DNA of 64,000 nucleotides from Martelella sp. NC20 (GCF_013459645.1 NZ_CP054861.1:4204001-4268000), one strand, 5' to 3'; shown: positions 28,087-38,699, numbered from the stretch's first letter. Program-made: numbers and translations. Notes: generated from the letters alone by a model not told the origin.

Positions 28087-29793
28087 TTACTGTTTCCAGG
28101 ATTCCACGAGTTCGTCATACCCAATGGTAACGGGCTTCTCGTCTTCATCGGCAAGCTTCGGCTTCGGAGCGCCGGGCTGTTCCAGCCAATAGGACGGATC
28201 GCGCTTTTCATTCAGGACCGGGCCGAGATCGCCCTGAATTCCGGCACGTTCCAGACGCGCCATGACGCCTTCCATATCGGCGCATAGCTGATCGAGCGCG
28301 GCCTGCGAGGTCTTTGCACCAGACATCGCATCACCGATATTCTGCCACCACAACTGGGCGAGCTTCGGGTAATCCGGAACATTGGTACCCGTGGGCGACC
28401 AGCGTACGCGATCCGGCGAGCGGTAGAATTCAACAAGACCGCCCAGCTTGTCGGCACGCTTGTCGAAATGCTCGGAGTTGATGGTGGAATCACGAATGAA
28501 GGTCAGACCAACGTCGGATTTCTTCACGTCCACGGTCTTCGAGGTCACGAACTGTGCGTAAAGCCATGCGGCCTTGGCACGGTCCTCGGGGGTGGACTTC
28601 ATCAGGGTCCAGCTGCCAACATCCTGATAGCCGACCTTCATGCCGTCTTCCCAGTAGACGCCGTGGGGGCTCGGAGCCAGACGCCATTTCGGCGTACCGT
28701 CTTCGTTCATCACAGCATCCGAAGCGACCAGGGGGGCCACGAATGTCGTATACAGGAACATCTGCTGAGCGATATTACCCTGTCCCGGGACCGGTCCGGC
28801 CTCGGAGAAGGTCATGCCGGCTGCGGCCGGTGGCGCGTAATCCTGCAGCCACTTGATGGCCTTGTTGACTGCATAGACGGCTGCCGGCGAGTTTGTAGCG
28901 CCACCGCGATCCACACATGCGCCGACGGGCTGCGACTTGTCGTTGACGCGAATGCCCCATTCGTCGACGGGCAGGCCGTTGGGCTCACCCTTGTCGCCCA
29001 TACCGGCCATGGACATCCAGGCATCGGTATAACGCCAGCCGAGGCTTGGGTCCTTCTTGCCGTAGTCCATGTTGCCGTAAACTTTCACGCCGTCGATCTC
29101 GCGACCGGTGAAGAACTCGGCAATATCCTCATAGGCAGACCAGTTTACCGGTACGCCCAGATCGTAGCCGTATGCCTTCTTGAAGTCGGCCTGAATTTCC
29201 GGATCGCTGAACCAGTCGTAACGGAACCAGTAGAGGTTTGCGAACTGCTGGTCGGGCAGCTGATAGAGGTCGCCGTCAGGGGCCGTGGTGAACTGCGTCC
29301 CGATGAAGTCCTCCAGATCGAGCGTCGGCGAAGTGACGTCGGCGCCTTCATTGGCCATCCAGTCGGTCAGATTGCGGACCTGCTGGTAGCGCCAGTGCGT
29401 ACCGATCAGATCCGAGTCGTTGACGAACGCGTCGTAGATGTTTTCACCCGACTGCATCTGGGTCTGCAGTTTTTCGACCACATCCCCTTCACCGATCAGG
29501 TCGTGGTTGACGACGATCCCGGTAATGGCAGTAAACGCGGGGGCCAGAACCTGGCTTTCATATTCATGCGTGGTGATCGTTTCCGAAACCACATTGATGG
29601 TCATGCCCTTGAAAGGCTCGGCAGCGTCGATGAACCACTTCATCTCGGCTTCCTGGTCGGCGCGCGAAAGCGTTGTCACGCCGTCGATTTCGCTATCCAG
29701 GAATGCTTTTGCTGCCTCCATGTCGGCCCATGCCGGTTGTGTAAAGGCAAGCGCCAACCCCAGAGCCGTGGACGTTTTCAGTAAGACGTTCAT
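28087..29793 (-). CDS. glpV: glycerol ABC transporter substrate-binding protein
   Basis: A 568-residue periplasmic binding protein. Signal peptide MNVLLKTSTALGLALAFTQP ends at AWA. The mature part (KWFIDAAEPFKGMTINVVSE, GTQFTTAPDGDLYQLPDQQF, PDRVRWSPTGTNVPDYPKLA) matches the large extracellular binding protein of the rhizobial glycerol transporter GlpSTPQUV. It captures glycerol for the GlpPQ permease. It is the last gene of the operon, before the terminator. GGAGGAGACC precedes the ATG. Confidence 0.92.
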   Translation of the reverse strand: MNVLLKTSTALGLALAFTQPAWADMEAAKAFLDSEIDGVTTLSRADQEAEMKWFIDAAEPFKGMTINVVSETITTHEYESQVLAPAFTAITGIVVNHDLIGEGDVVEKLQTQMQSGENIYDAFVNDSDLIGTHWRYQQVRNLTDWMANEGADVTSPTLDLEDFIGTQFTTAPDGDLYQLPDQQFANLYWFRYDWFSDPEIQADFKKAYGYDLGVPVNWSAYEDIAEFFTGREIDGVKVYGNMDYGKKDPSLGWRYTDAWMSMAGMGDKGEPNGLPVDEWGIRVNDKSQPVGACVDRGGATNSPAAVYAVNKAIKWLQDYAPPAAAGMTFSEAGPVPGQGNIAQQMFLYTTFVAPLVASDAVMNEDGTPKWRLAPSPHGVYWEDGMKVGYQDVGSWTLMKSTPEDRAKAAWLYAQFVTSKTVDVKKSDVGLTFIRDSTINSEHFDKRADKLGGLVEFYRSPDRVRWSPTGTNVPDYPKLAQLWWQNIGDAMSGAKTSQAALDQLCADMEGVMARLERAGIQGDLGPVLNEKRDPSYWLEQPGAPKPKLADEDEKPVTIGYDELVESWKQ

Positions 29794-29859
29794 TTTGGTC
29801 TCCTCCTGTGTATGAACGTGAAGACCGCCCTCCTACGACGGTCCGGTGATTGACATGGC

Positions 29860-30135
29860 CTAAACCCAGCTAAAGACTGCCGCTGCGTAAGCCAGACAAA
29901 CGACGAGCGCCCAGGGCTGCGGACCGACGTTGAGGCCGAGCCAGGCGAGATTGATAAATGCGGACCCAAGAAGCGTGATGAACAGCCGGTCTCCGCGGGT
30001 CGTCTCGATCCCCAGAACGCCTTTCCGCGGCACCTCGGGAAAACGTATCGCCAGTATAGAAAAGACAACCAGCGTGGCGGCGATCAATGCGAAGAATGCA
30101 GCCGTTGGCCAAGTCCATGCCATCCAGTCAAACAT
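29860..30135 (-). CDS. glpU: small membrane protein of glycerol operon (DUF2160)
   Basis: 91 residues with three hydrophobic segments: AAFFALIAATLVVFSILAIR, FITLLGSAFINLAWLGLN and PWALVVCLAYAAAVFSW. It belongs to DUF2160, and its position between glpQ and glpV matches GlpU of Rhizobium glycerol operons. Its biochemical role is not established; an accessory membrane subunit is likely. A GAGGAGG ribosome-binding site precedes it. Confidence 0.85.
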   Translation of the reverse strand: MFDWMAWTWPTAAFFALIAATLVVFSILAIRFPEVPRKGVLGIETTRGDRLFITLLGSAFINLAWLGLNVGPQPWALVVCLAYAAAVFSWV

Positions 30136-30168
30136 GTTTGTACCCTCCTCTCTTTACCAGACGCGGCG

Positions 30169-31053
30169 TCATACCCGCCCCAGGGCAAAACCCTTGGCGA
30201 TGTAATTGCGGACGAAATAGATCACCAGCGCGCCGGGAATGATGGTGAGCGCACCCGCTGCCGCCAGCACGCCCCAATCCACGCCGGCCGCGCCGACTGT
30301 ACGGGTCATGGTGGCAGCGATGGGCTTTGCGTTCACCGAGGTCAGCGTGCGGCTCAGCAACAACTCAACCCATGAGAACATGAAGCAGAAGAAGGCCGAC
30401 ACCCCGATCCCGCTTGCAATCAGCGGCATGAAGATTTTGACGAAGAATTTCGGAAACGAATAGCCGTCGATATAGGCCGTTTCGTCGATCTCCTTCGGCA
30501 CGCCGCGCATGAAGCCCTCAAGTATCCAGACCGCCAGCGGCACGTTGAACAGGCACTGTGCCAGTGCGACGGCGATATGGGTGTCAAAGAGGCCGAACGA
30601 GGAATAGAGCTGGAAAAACGGCAGGGCGAAAACGGCGGGTGGCGCCATACGATTGGTCAACAGCCAGAAGAACAGGTGCTTGTCGCCCATGAAATGGTAG
30701 CGGCTGAAGGCATATGCGGCCGGCAATGCCACGGCAAGACTGATGCAGGTGTTCATCACCACATATGTCAGAGAGTTGACGTAACCCATGTACCAGCTCG
30801 GATCCGTGAGGATCAGAGCGTAATTCGAAAACGTCAGATCCTGTGGCCAGAGTGAGAAAGACCCTAGAATTTCATTGTTGGTTTTCAGGCTCATATTGAC
30901 CAGCCAGTAGATCGGCAGCATCAGGAACAGAAGATACAGACCCATCACAACCGCACTGCCCGAAGGGCGAAAGCGGCGCTGCGCGACCCGCGGTTTCGCG
31001 ATGGTCATCGCGTCATTTCGGGTGGTGGCCTGCGGGCTTGCTAAATCGCTCAT
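30169..31053 (-). CDS. glpQ: glycerol ABC transporter permease GlpQ
   Basis: A 294-residue MalG-type inner-membrane permease with six predicted helices. The coupling (EAA-like) loop reads GVPKEIDETAYIDGYSFPKF. With GlpP it forms the glycerol channel powered by GlpS and GlpT. The N-terminal 30 residues are a polar extension, and MTIAKPRV is a possible later start. It begins at the very end of glpP. Confidence 0.92.
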   Translation of the reverse strand: MSDLASPQATTRNDAMTIAKPRVAQRRFRPSGSAVVMGLYLLFLMLPIYWLVNMSLKTNNEILGSFSLWPQDLTFSNYALILTDPSWYMGYVNSLTYVVMNTCISLAVALPAAYAFSRYHFMGDKHLFFWLLTNRMAPPAVFALPFFQLYSSFGLFDTHIAVALAQCLFNVPLAVWILEGFMRGVPKEIDETAYIDGYSFPKFFVKIFMPLIASGIGVSAFFCFMFSWVELLLSRTLTSVNAKPIAATMTRTVGAAGVDWGVLAAAGALTIIPGALVIYFVRNYIAKGFALGRV

Positions 31054-31922
<869 letters not shown>

Positions 31923-31926
<4 letters not shown>

Positions 31927-33005
31927 GCCGCTTCTCCTTTAGGCTCAATGCGCCAATCGTTTTCGTAGACATTGACGCTCCCTTGCTCGAAGGTGATGCG
32001 ATCCGTGTCCGCTGCAATCGCAAAATGCTCGGGCACAACGGCGCTGATCTCACCGCCGGGAGCCTCCAGCCGAACGATCTTGTGACGACCGACATCCTCG
32101 ACGCGCTTGATTTTTGCGGGAATGCCTTCGCCCTGTGTCTGCAAGCGGATGTACTCAGGACGGACGCCAAGTTGAACTTTGCCGCGCGCTTCATAGTGGC
32201 CTCCAAGATCAACGGAGGTCTCGCCGATGCGGGCGCGCGTGCCATCAAGTTGCGCATCGAACAGGTTCATGCCCGGAGAACCGATAAAATAGCCAACGAA
32301 TGTGTGCTGAGGACGCTCGAACAATTCCTGAGGCGTTCCGATCTGGACGACCCGCCCGTCATACATGACAACAACCTTGTCGGCGAAAGTCAGCGCCTCT
32401 GTCTGATCATGGGTCACATAAATCATCGTATGCCCGAAATCGCGATGCAGGGTCTTGAGCTGGGTCCTCAGCTCCCACTTCATATGTGGGTCAATCACGG
32501 TCAAAGGCTCGTCGAACAGCAGCGCATTCACATCTTCGCGCACCATGCCGCGGCCCAGGCTGATCTTCTGCTTGGCATCTGCCGTCAGACCACGCGCCTT
32601 GCGATCCAGCTCGGCCTCCATATCGATCATCTTGCCGATACGCTGTACGCGCCGCTTGATTTCGGCGGCGTCCATCCCTCTGTTTTTCAGGGGAAAAACG
32701 AGGTTTTCACGAACGGTCATGGTGTCATAGACGACAGGGAACTGGAACACTTGCGCAATATTGCGCTCGGCCGTCGGCGCGGTCGTGATGTCCTTGTCGT
32801 CGAACAGGACGCGGCCCTGCGAGGGAATAAGCAGCCCGGAAATGATGTTCAGCAAGGTTGTTTTTCCGCAACCGGACGACCCCAGAAGGGCATAGGCTTC
32901 GCCATCCGCCCAGTGATGGTTCAGCTCTTTCAGCGCGAAGTCCTCCTCCTTTGTCGGATTGGGAAGGTATGAGTGCGCCAGGTTTTCCAGTGTGATTTTG
33001 GCCAT
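31923..33005 (-). CDS. glpT: glycerol ABC transporter ATP-binding protein GlpT
   Basis: A 360-residue ABC ATPase of the sugar-importer (MalK-like) class with a C-terminal TOBE region. Walker A is GSSGCGKTT, Walker B LLFDEPLTVIDP and the switch histidine in VTHDQTEAL; all are intact. The signature motif, normally LSGGQQQR, is degenerate: LTADAKQKISLGRG. This resembles what I recall of rhizobial GlpT. The ATG at 33005 (MAKITLENL) is used; upstream codons in frame overlap glpS. It should pair with GlpS. Confidence 0.9.
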
Positions 33006-33006
33006 A

Positions 33007-34086
33007 TCAGGCGGCCTCCGCATAAGCTGCAGAGGAGACGAGCGCGCCATCCCGTGCGAAAATGTAAATGTGGGACGGATGCAGATAAACCGGCAGCGGC
33101 GCACCTTCCTCAAGCTTGCGCACGCCATGGACGAGGCCCACCCAGCGCTCATCGCCATGGGTCAGATGCACAAAGGTCTCCGAGCCGGTGATTTCAGTCA
33201 CGGTCAGCATCGCCTCGAAGCGCAGCCGACCCTCGCGCGGCTCCAGCGCCAGGTGGTTGGGCCGAAATCCGAGCAGATAGCGCCCGTCAGGGACAGTATT
33301 GTCGACCGACGGCATGCTTTCCTGGTCGCCGAAATGCATCGTGTCACCACGCTTTTCAACCGTTAGGAAGTTCATAGGCGGATCGGAAAAGACACGCGCC
33401 GTCGCGGCATCTGCGGGATGGCGATAAACCTCGGCTGTCGGGCCAAATTGCGTTACCTTGCCCTCCCACAGGGTGATGCAATTGCCGCCCAGAAGCAGCG
33501 CTTCTTCCGGTTCCGTGGTGGCATAGACAAAGATCGACCCTGCTTCCTCAAAAATGCGCGGAATCTCCGCGCGCAGTTCCTCGCGCAATTTGTAATCGAG
33601 ATTGGCCAGCGGTTCGTCCAGCAGAACAAGGCCCGCATTTTTCACCAGCGCCCGCGCCAGTGCGCAACGCTGCTGCTGGCCGCCGGAAAGCTCCAGCGGC
33701 TTGCGATTGAGCATGGGGGTCAGTTTCATCAGCTCCGCCGTCCGGTGAACGCGGCTGTCGATCTCCGTCTTGTCCAGCCCCATGATCCGCATCGGCGAGG
33801 CGATGTTGTCGTAAACCGTCATCGCCGGATAGTTGATGAACTGCTGGTAGACCATGGCGATCTTGCGTTCTTGCACACGCTTGCCGGTCACATCCTCCCC
33901 ATTCCAGCTGATGCGCCCTTTTGTCGGCTTGTCGAGTCCCGCCATAAGCCGCATCAAGGATGTCTTGCCCGACAGCGTCGGCCCGAGCAGGACATTCATC
34001 GTCGCTTTCTCCAATGTCAGAGACGTTGGGTAGATATGGGTCTCGGCGCCGACGACATGGCTGACGTTTTCCATTTTGAGGGTCAT
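33007..34086 (-). CDS. glpS: glycerol ABC transporter ATP-binding protein GlpS
   Basis: A 359-residue ABC ATPase with C-terminal TOBE region. Walker A is GPTLSGKTS, signature LSGGQQQRCALARAL is canonical, and Walker B is VLLDEPLANLD. The switch loop reads VYATTEPEEAL instead of VxxTHDQxEAL, so the conserved histidine is missing. With GlpT it would form a heterodimer having one good and one poor ATP site. The start overlaps the glpD stop by four bases. Confidence 0.92.
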   Translation of the reverse strand: MTLKMENVSHVVGAETHIYPTSLTLEKATMNVLLGPTLSGKTSLMRLMAGLDKPTKGRISWNGEDVTGKRVQERKIAMVYQQFINYPAMTVYDNIASPMRIMGLDKTEIDSRVHRTAELMKLTPMLNRKPLELSGGQQQRCALARALVKNAGLVLLDEPLANLDYKLREELRAEIPRIFEEAGSIFVYATTEPEEALLLGGNCITLWEGKVTQFGPTAEVYRHPADAATARVFSDPPMNFLTVEKRGDTMHFGDQESMPSVDNTVPDGRYLLGFRPNHLALEPREGRLRFEAMLTVTEITGSETFVHLTHGDERWVGLVHGVRKLEEGAPLPVYLHPSHIYIFARDGALVSSAAYAEAA

Positions 34087-35666
34087 GCTGTGTCCTTCAT
34101 CGAAAAGCTGCGCTGGGCCATGTAGGCCTCAAGGGCCGCCGCGTCGGGCCTGTGCAGGCCAAGCTTGCTGCGCCGCCACAAGATGTCGTCTGCGCTACGG
34201 GCGAATTCTTTCTCCATCAGCCAGTCGACTTCCGCCGCGGTCAGGGTCGCGCCAAAATCCTGTCCAAGGTCTTGTGCATCCCTTGCCGATCCCAGCCATC
34301 TGCGTGCATCGGTTCCATAGGCTCGGATCAGCCGCATTGCCCAGCGTTCGGTGAGAAATCCGTAATCGCGCCTCAACTCCGAGACCAGTTTCCCGAAATC
34401 GCTCACTGCAAAGTCACCGCCCGGCAGGGCCACGCCCTCAGTCCAGGGCCCGCTGTCTGTGCCCAGTCGCCCGCCGATCATTTTCATCGCGCTCTCCGAC
34501 AGCTTGCGATAGGTGGTGATCTTGCCCCCGAAGATGTTCAGAGCGGGCGCACCGGCGCTTTCATCCAGTTTAATTGTATAGTCGCGCGTGGCTGCCGTCG
34601 CTGAAAGCGCACCATCATCGTAGAGTGGACGAACGCCGGAATAGGTCCAGACGATGTCATCGACAGAAATCGGCTTCTTCAGGTAAACATTGACGCCATC
34701 GACCATATAACGCTGCTCTTCCGGCGTGCAGACCGGCTTTTGCGAAAGGTCATGATGCTCCTGATCGGTCGTGCCGATAAGCGTGAAGTCGGTCTCATAG
34801 GGAATGGCGAACATGATCCGGCCATCGGCGCCCTGAAAGAAGTAGCATTTGTCATGATCGAACAGGCGGCGCGTCACAATATGGCTCCCGCGCACAAGAC
34901 GCACGCCGTCCCTTGTGTTGGAGCCGATACGCTGACGCAGAATATCTCCCACCCAGGGGCCACCGGCGTTCACAATCATTCGCGCGCGGACAATGTACTT
35001 GCGACCAGAGCCGTCATCGACCAGTTCTGCACGCCATATGCCGTCTTCAGGCCGCGCCGATACCAGCTTGGTCCGGGTTAGAATGCTGGCACCGCGTTCA
35101 GCGGCATCGCGAGCATTCAGCGCGACCAGGCGTGAATCCTCGACCCAGCAATCGCTATACTCATATGCCTTGGTGAATTCATCGCGCAGCGGCGCCCCTT
35201 CTGGGGTATTGGTCAGATCCAGCGTTTTGGTGGCGGGAAGAATCTTGCGCCCGCCCAGATGATCGTAAATGAAGAGCCCCAACCTTATGAGCCAGGCCGG
35301 ACGACGCCCCTTCATCCATGGCATCAGTGTGGACAAAAGCTTGGACGTCGGCGTTTCGCCATCAAAGCGCATATTGGCGTGATAAGGCAGAACAAACCGC
35401 ATCGGCCAGCTTATATGGGGCATGGCGCGCAGCAGATTTTCGCGCTCCATCAATGCCTCCCGCACCAGCCGGAACTCAAAATACTCCAGATAGCGCAAGC
35501 CGCCGTGAAACAACTTCGTTGATGCGGACGACGTTGCCGAGGCCAAATCCGACATCTCCGCAAGTATCACCGAACGGCCGCGGCCCGCTGCATCCCGCGC
35601 GATCCCGCACCCATTGATGCCACCACCAACAACCAAAAGTTCAATAATGTCTGACTGGTCCTCCAA
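34083..35666 (-). CDS. glpD: glycerol-3-phosphate dehydrogenase, FAD-dependent
   Basis: About 527 residues. The FAD-binding motif VVGGGINGCGIARDAAGRG lies near residue 12, followed by SSASTKLFHGGLRYLE and, near the end of the main domain, FGGKITTYRKLSE. All are typical of aerobic GlpD. It oxidises glycerol-3-phosphate to DHAP at the membrane, passing electrons to quinone. A TTG at 35666 is chosen as start because GGGAGGATCCGGG precedes it; no ATG fits. It is the first gene of the operon, divergent from glpR. No glycerol kinase gene is in the window. Confidence 0.93.
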   Translation of the reverse strand: MEDQSDIIELLVVGGGINGCGIARDAAGRGRSVILAEMSDLASATSSASTKLFHGGLRYLEYFEFRLVREALMERENLLRAMPHISWPMRFVLPYHANMRFDGETPTSKLLSTLMPWMKGRRPAWLIRLGLFIYDHLGGRKILPATKTLDLTNTPEGAPLRDEFTKAYEYSDCWVEDSRLVALNARDAAERGASILTRTKLVSARPEDGIWRAELVDDGSGRKYIVRARMIVNAGGPWVGDILRQRIGSNTRDGVRLVRGSHIVTRRLFDHDKCYFFQGADGRIMFAIPYETDFTLIGTTDQEHHDLSQKPVCTPEEQRYMVDGVNVYLKKPISVDDIVWTYSGVRPLYDDGALSATAATRDYTIKLDESAGAPALNIFGGKITTYRKLSESAMKMIGGRLGTDSGPWTEGVALPGGDFAVSDFGKLVSELRRDYGFLTERWAMRLIRAYGTDARRWLGSARDAQDLGQDFGATLTAAEVDWLMEKEFARSADDILWRRSKLGLHRPDAAALEAYMAQRSFSMKDTA

Positions 35667-35707
35667 CCCGGATCCTCCCAAATCCCTTGAAAGTTAGCAT
35701 TGATCAA

Positions 35708-35747
35708 AACGAACATAAAAGAAAGCATTTTTTTCGATATATGTTCG
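35708..35747. promoter_or_regulatory. candidate GlpR operator
   Basis: In the glpD-glpR divergent gap, CGAACAT (35710-35716) and ATGTTCG (35741-35747) form an inverted pair, and both match the half-site of the known E. coli GlpR operator (ATGTTCG). An inverted AAGAAAGC/GCTTTCTT pair overlaps the same stretch. It is probably where GlpR represses glpD-V and its own gene. Confidence 0.55.
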
Positions 35748-35899
35748 CTTTCTTTCTATATGATTGGATCGACTGTTCTTTTTGTCCGCGTTCTCACGCG
35801 CTTTACCCGCGAGTTGCCATTGTCGCCGTAATTTCTGCTATAGGAGCCTGCGCGAACAGCGCGGCTCATCTATCGCCACCGCCTGACGGAGACACCCGG

Positions 35900-36196
35900 A
35901 TGTCACAATCGATAAGACACCCCCAGATCCTCGAAATCGCCCGACGCGACGGCAAGGTAACCGTCGATCAGCTGGCAAAGCATCTGGGCGTAACGCTGCA
36001 GACAGTTCGTCGCGACCTGACCGAACTGGCTGATTCTGGAAAGCTCGAGCGGGTGCATGGTGGCGCGGTGCTCCCTTCCGGAACGGCCAATATCGCCTAC
36101 GAGGAGCGCCGACGTTTAAACGCGGACAGCAAGACGGCGATGGCGAAGGCATGCGCTTCAATGATCCCTGAGGATTGCGCGATCTTCCTGAATTGA
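35900..36196 (+). pseudogene. glpR: DeoR-type repressor glpR, truncated by IS21
   Basis: 98 codons: MSQSIRHPQILEIARRDGKV, then helix-turn-helix VTVDQLAKHLGVTLQTVRRD and LERVHGGAVLPSG, a DeoR/GlpR DNA-binding domain. It breaks at EDCAIFLN, where the family would continue into the sugar-phosphate-binding domain. The stop codon TGA comes from the left end of the IS21 element. A normal GlpR is about 255 residues. The remaining part could perhaps bind DNA weakly but has no effector or oligomerisation domain. Confidence 0.85.
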
Positions 36197-36206
36197 GAAC
36201 GGCGGT

Positions 36207-36268
36207 GCAAAAGTCGGCCACGGAAGCGGCGGAATAATTCGTCCGCGGGCGGAGTAAAATCCGGCCAC
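36207..36268 (+). repeat. IS21 left terminal transposase-binding repeats
   Basis: Two related 15-mers, GCAAAAGTCGGCCAC (36207-36221) and GTAAAATCCGGCCAC (36254-36268). Inverted versions are at the right end. Multiple terminal repeats bound by IstA are typical of IS21. Confidence 0.8.
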
Positions 36269-36315
36269 CTATTTTCCTTCTGCAATGAGCGCAGGAGGGA
36301 CAGAGGATCTACACC

Positions 36316-37812
36316 GTGGAACTTTATCTGAAGGTTCGTCTGGCCGTCTCGGAAGGGATGAGCCGACGTCAGGCAGCCAAGCACTTCAACATATCCCGCG
36401 ACAGCGTAGCGAAGATGTTGTCGTATTCGACGCCTCCTGGCTATCAGCGACAATCACCGGTCCGGCGGCCGAAGCTGGACGCGTTCGTTTCAACGATCGA
36501 CCACTGGTTGGACGAAGACAGACACGTACCGCGCAAACAGCGCCATACAGCCAAGCGTGTGTTTGACCGGCTTCGTGATGAGTGCGGGTTCACCGGCGGC
36601 TATACGATTATCAAGGGCTATATCCGGGAGCGGGAACAGCGCCGTCAGGAAGTCTTCGTGCCGCTTTCTCATCCGCCCGGCCATGCGCAGGCCGATTTCG
36701 GTGAGGCGACGGTCGTGATCGGAGGTGTCGAGCAGAAAGCCCATTTCTTCGTACTCGATCTTCCGCATAGCGACGGTTGCTATGTGCGGGCTTATCCGGC
36801 GGCGGTAGCCGAGGCTTGGGTCGATGGCCACGTCCATGCGTTCGCCTTCTTCGGGGCCGTGCCTCCATCAATCGTCTATGACAATGACCGCTGCCTTGTG
36901 GCGAAGATCCTGCCTGATGGCACGCGCAAGCGGGCAACACTGTTCAGCGGGTTCCTGTCCCATTATCTGATCCGGGATCGCTATGGCCGCCCCGGAAAGG
37001 GTAATGACAAGGGGAATGTCGAGGGCCTCGTGGGCTATGCGCGGCGTAACTTCATGGTCCCCATCCCGCAGTTTCCAACGTGGGATGCGTTCAATGCCTT
37101 TCTGGAAGAACAGTGCCGCAAGCGCCAGCGCGACAGGCTGCGTGGTGAGAGCGAGATGATCGGTGAACGGCTGCAGCGTGATCTGGCTGCCATGCAGTCC
37201 TTGCCAGCCTCCCCATTTGACGCCTGCGATCAGGCCAGCGCCAGGGTCACGGCACAGTCTCTCGTTCGCTACAAGACGAACGACTATTCCGTACCCGTCG
37301 CCTACGGTCACCAGGACGTCTGGGTCCGAGGCTATGTCGACAAGGTGGTGATTGGTTGCCGCGGCGAGATCATCGCCCGCCATCCCAGGAGCTTTGATCG
37401 GGAGGATGTCATCTTCGACCCTGTGCATTACCTGCCGCTGATCGAGCAGAAGATCAATGCGCTGGATCAGGCAGCCCCTTTGCAGGGCTGGGATCTGCCG
37501 GAGGAGTTCGCGACACTGTGCCGTCTGATGGAAGGCCGCATGGCAAAGCATGGCCGGCGAGAATACGTGCAGGTTCTTCGACTGCTGGAAAGCTTCGATA
37601 TGGCTGACCTGCATGCGGCGATCAAGCAAGCCATTCATCTCGGTGCGATCGGCTTCGACGCCGTCAAACATCTGATTCTTTGCCGGGTGGAGCGCCGGCC
37701 GCCGCGACTTGATCTGTCGATCTATCCCTACCTGCCGAGAGCAACCGTGGAGACGACATCGGCGAAGGCGTATATGGGCCTCCTGTCATCGGGGAAGGGA
37801 GAAGCGGCATGA
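36316..37812 (+). CDS. istA: IS21 family transposase IstA
   Basis: 498 residues with an N-terminal helix-turn-helix (SEGMSRRQAAKHFNISRDSV) and an rve-type DDE core: aspartate in HAQADFGEATVVIGG, second aspartate in SIVYDNDRCLV, glutamate in KGNVEGLVGYARR. It cuts and joins DNA ends during transposition, together with IstB. The frame is complete with no internal stop. The ATG at 36316 is the first start after the terminal repeats. Confidence 0.95.
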   Translation: MELYLKVRLAVSEGMSRRQAAKHFNISRDSVAKMLSYSTPPGYQRQSPVRRPKLDAFVSTIDHWLDEDRHVPRKQRHTAKRVFDRLRDECGFTGGYTIIKGYIREREQRRQEVFVPLSHPPGHAQADFGEATVVIGGVEQKAHFFVLDLPHSDGCYVRAYPAAVAEAWVDGHVHAFAFFGAVPPSIVYDNDRCLVAKILPDGTRKRATLFSGFLSHYLIRDRYGRPGKGNDKGNVEGLVGYARRNFMVPIPQFPTWDAFNAFLEEQCRKRQRDRLRGESEMIGERLQRDLAAMQSLPASPFDACDQASARVTAQSLVRYKTNDYSVPVAYGHQDVWVRGYVDKVVIGCRGEIIARHPRSFDREDVIFDPVHYLPLIEQKINALDQAAPLQGWDLPEEFATLCRLMEGRMAKHGRREYVQVLRLLESFDMADLHAAIKQAIHLGAIGFDAVKHLILCRVERRPPRLDLSIYPYLPRATVETTSAKAYMGLLSSGKGEAA

Positions 37813-38567
37813 GCACCGAAGCACCCGAGATCCTGCTTGCCCACGACCTCAAGAGCCTGAAGCTGCCGACCTTCCAGCGGGAGTATCAGAAACTGGCCCG
37901 GCTTTGCGCCACCGAGGGCGTTGATCATATCGGATACCTCACCCGGCTTGCCGAGCGGGAAATGATCGAACGGGATCGCCGCAAGGTCGAGCGCCGTATC
38001 AAGGCAGCCAAATTCCCGGTTGTCAAAAGCCTCGACAGTTTCGATTTTACCGCCATACCGAAGCTCAACAAGATGCAGGTGCTGGAACTGGCCCGCTGCG
38101 AATGGATCGAGCGTCGCGAGAACGTCATCGCTCTCGGCCCCAGCGGAACCGGGAAGACGCACATAGCGCTCGCCCTTGGCCTGGCCGCCTGCCAGAAGGG
38201 CCTGTCCGTTGGCTTCACCACAGCAGCTGCCATGGTCAGCGAGATGATGGAGGCCCGTGACGAGCGGCGTCTCCTACGTTTCCAGAAGCAGATGGCAGGA
38301 TACAAGCTGCTGATCATCGACGAACTTGGCTTCGTGCCGTTGTCAAAGACCGGCGCGGAGCTGCTGTTCGAGTTGATCTCGCAACGCTATGAGCGGGGCG
38401 CCACCCTGATCACCAGCAATCTGCCCTTTGACGAATGGACAGAAATCCTGGGATCCGAGCGACTGACTGGCGCTCTGCTCGACCGCGTCACCCACCACGT
38501 CAACATTCTCGAAATGAATGGCGACAGCTATCGTCTCGCCCAAAGCCGCGCCAGAAAGGCTGGCTGA
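37809..38567 (+). CDS. istB: IS21 family helper ATPase IstB
   Basis: A 252-residue AAA+ protein related to DnaC. Walker A is GPSGTGKTH and Walker B LLIIDELGF. It remodels target DNA and stimulates IstA. The start overlaps istA in ATGA, so translation is coupled. It is complete, so the element could be active. Confidence 0.95.
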   Translation: MSTEAPEILLAHDLKSLKLPTFQREYQKLARLCATEGVDHIGYLTRLAEREMIERDRRKVERRIKAAKFPVVKSLDSFDFTAIPKLNKMQVLELARCEWIERRENVIALGPSGTGKTHIALALGLAACQKGLSVGFTTAAAMVSEMMEARDERRLLRFQKQMAGYKLLIIDELGFVPLSKTGAELLFELISQRYERGATLITSNLPFDEWTEILGSERLTGALLDRVTHHVNILEMNGDSYRLAQSRARKAG

Positions 38568-38587
38568 AACCCTTCAGAAAATCGCTA

Positions 38588-38642
38588 CGCCGGTATGAGA
38601 CCCCCGCTCGGGCTACGCCCTCCCGCGGGTCTCATACCGGCG
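38588..38642 (+). repeat. 16-bp inverted repeat after istB
   Basis: CGCCGGTATGAGACCC and its exact complement are separated by 23 bases, 20 bp after the istB stop and inside the right end of the element. RNA from this stretch would form a long hairpin with no U-run, so it is either a processing or insulation structure or part of the IS end. Confidence 0.7.
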
Positions 38643-38648
38643 TCCAAA

Positions 38649-38686
38649 GTGGCCGACTTTTGCTCCGCCCCGTGGCCGGTTTTTAC
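38649..38686 (-). repeat. IS21 right terminal transposase-binding repeats
   Basis: GTGGCCGACTTTTGC (38649-38663) and GTGGCCGGTTTTTAC (38672-38686) are the inverted counterparts of the two left-end repeats. The inner copy is an exact complement of the left outer 15-mer. Confidence 0.8.
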
Positions 38687-38699
38687 GCCGCCGTTGACA

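Larger units (their letters stand above)
36194..38699 (+). mobile_element. IS21-family insertion sequence, apparently intact
   Basis: About 2.5 kb with istA and istB overlapping by four bases. The ends are imperfect inverted repeats: left TGAGAACGGCGGTGCAAAA, right (complement) TGTCAACGGCGGCGTAAAA. Left flank ends CTGAAT and right flank begins AATTCG, so any target duplication is only 3-4 bases and not certain. Genes on both sides are truncated and do not match each other, so this is not a simple insertion. Confidence 0.9.
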
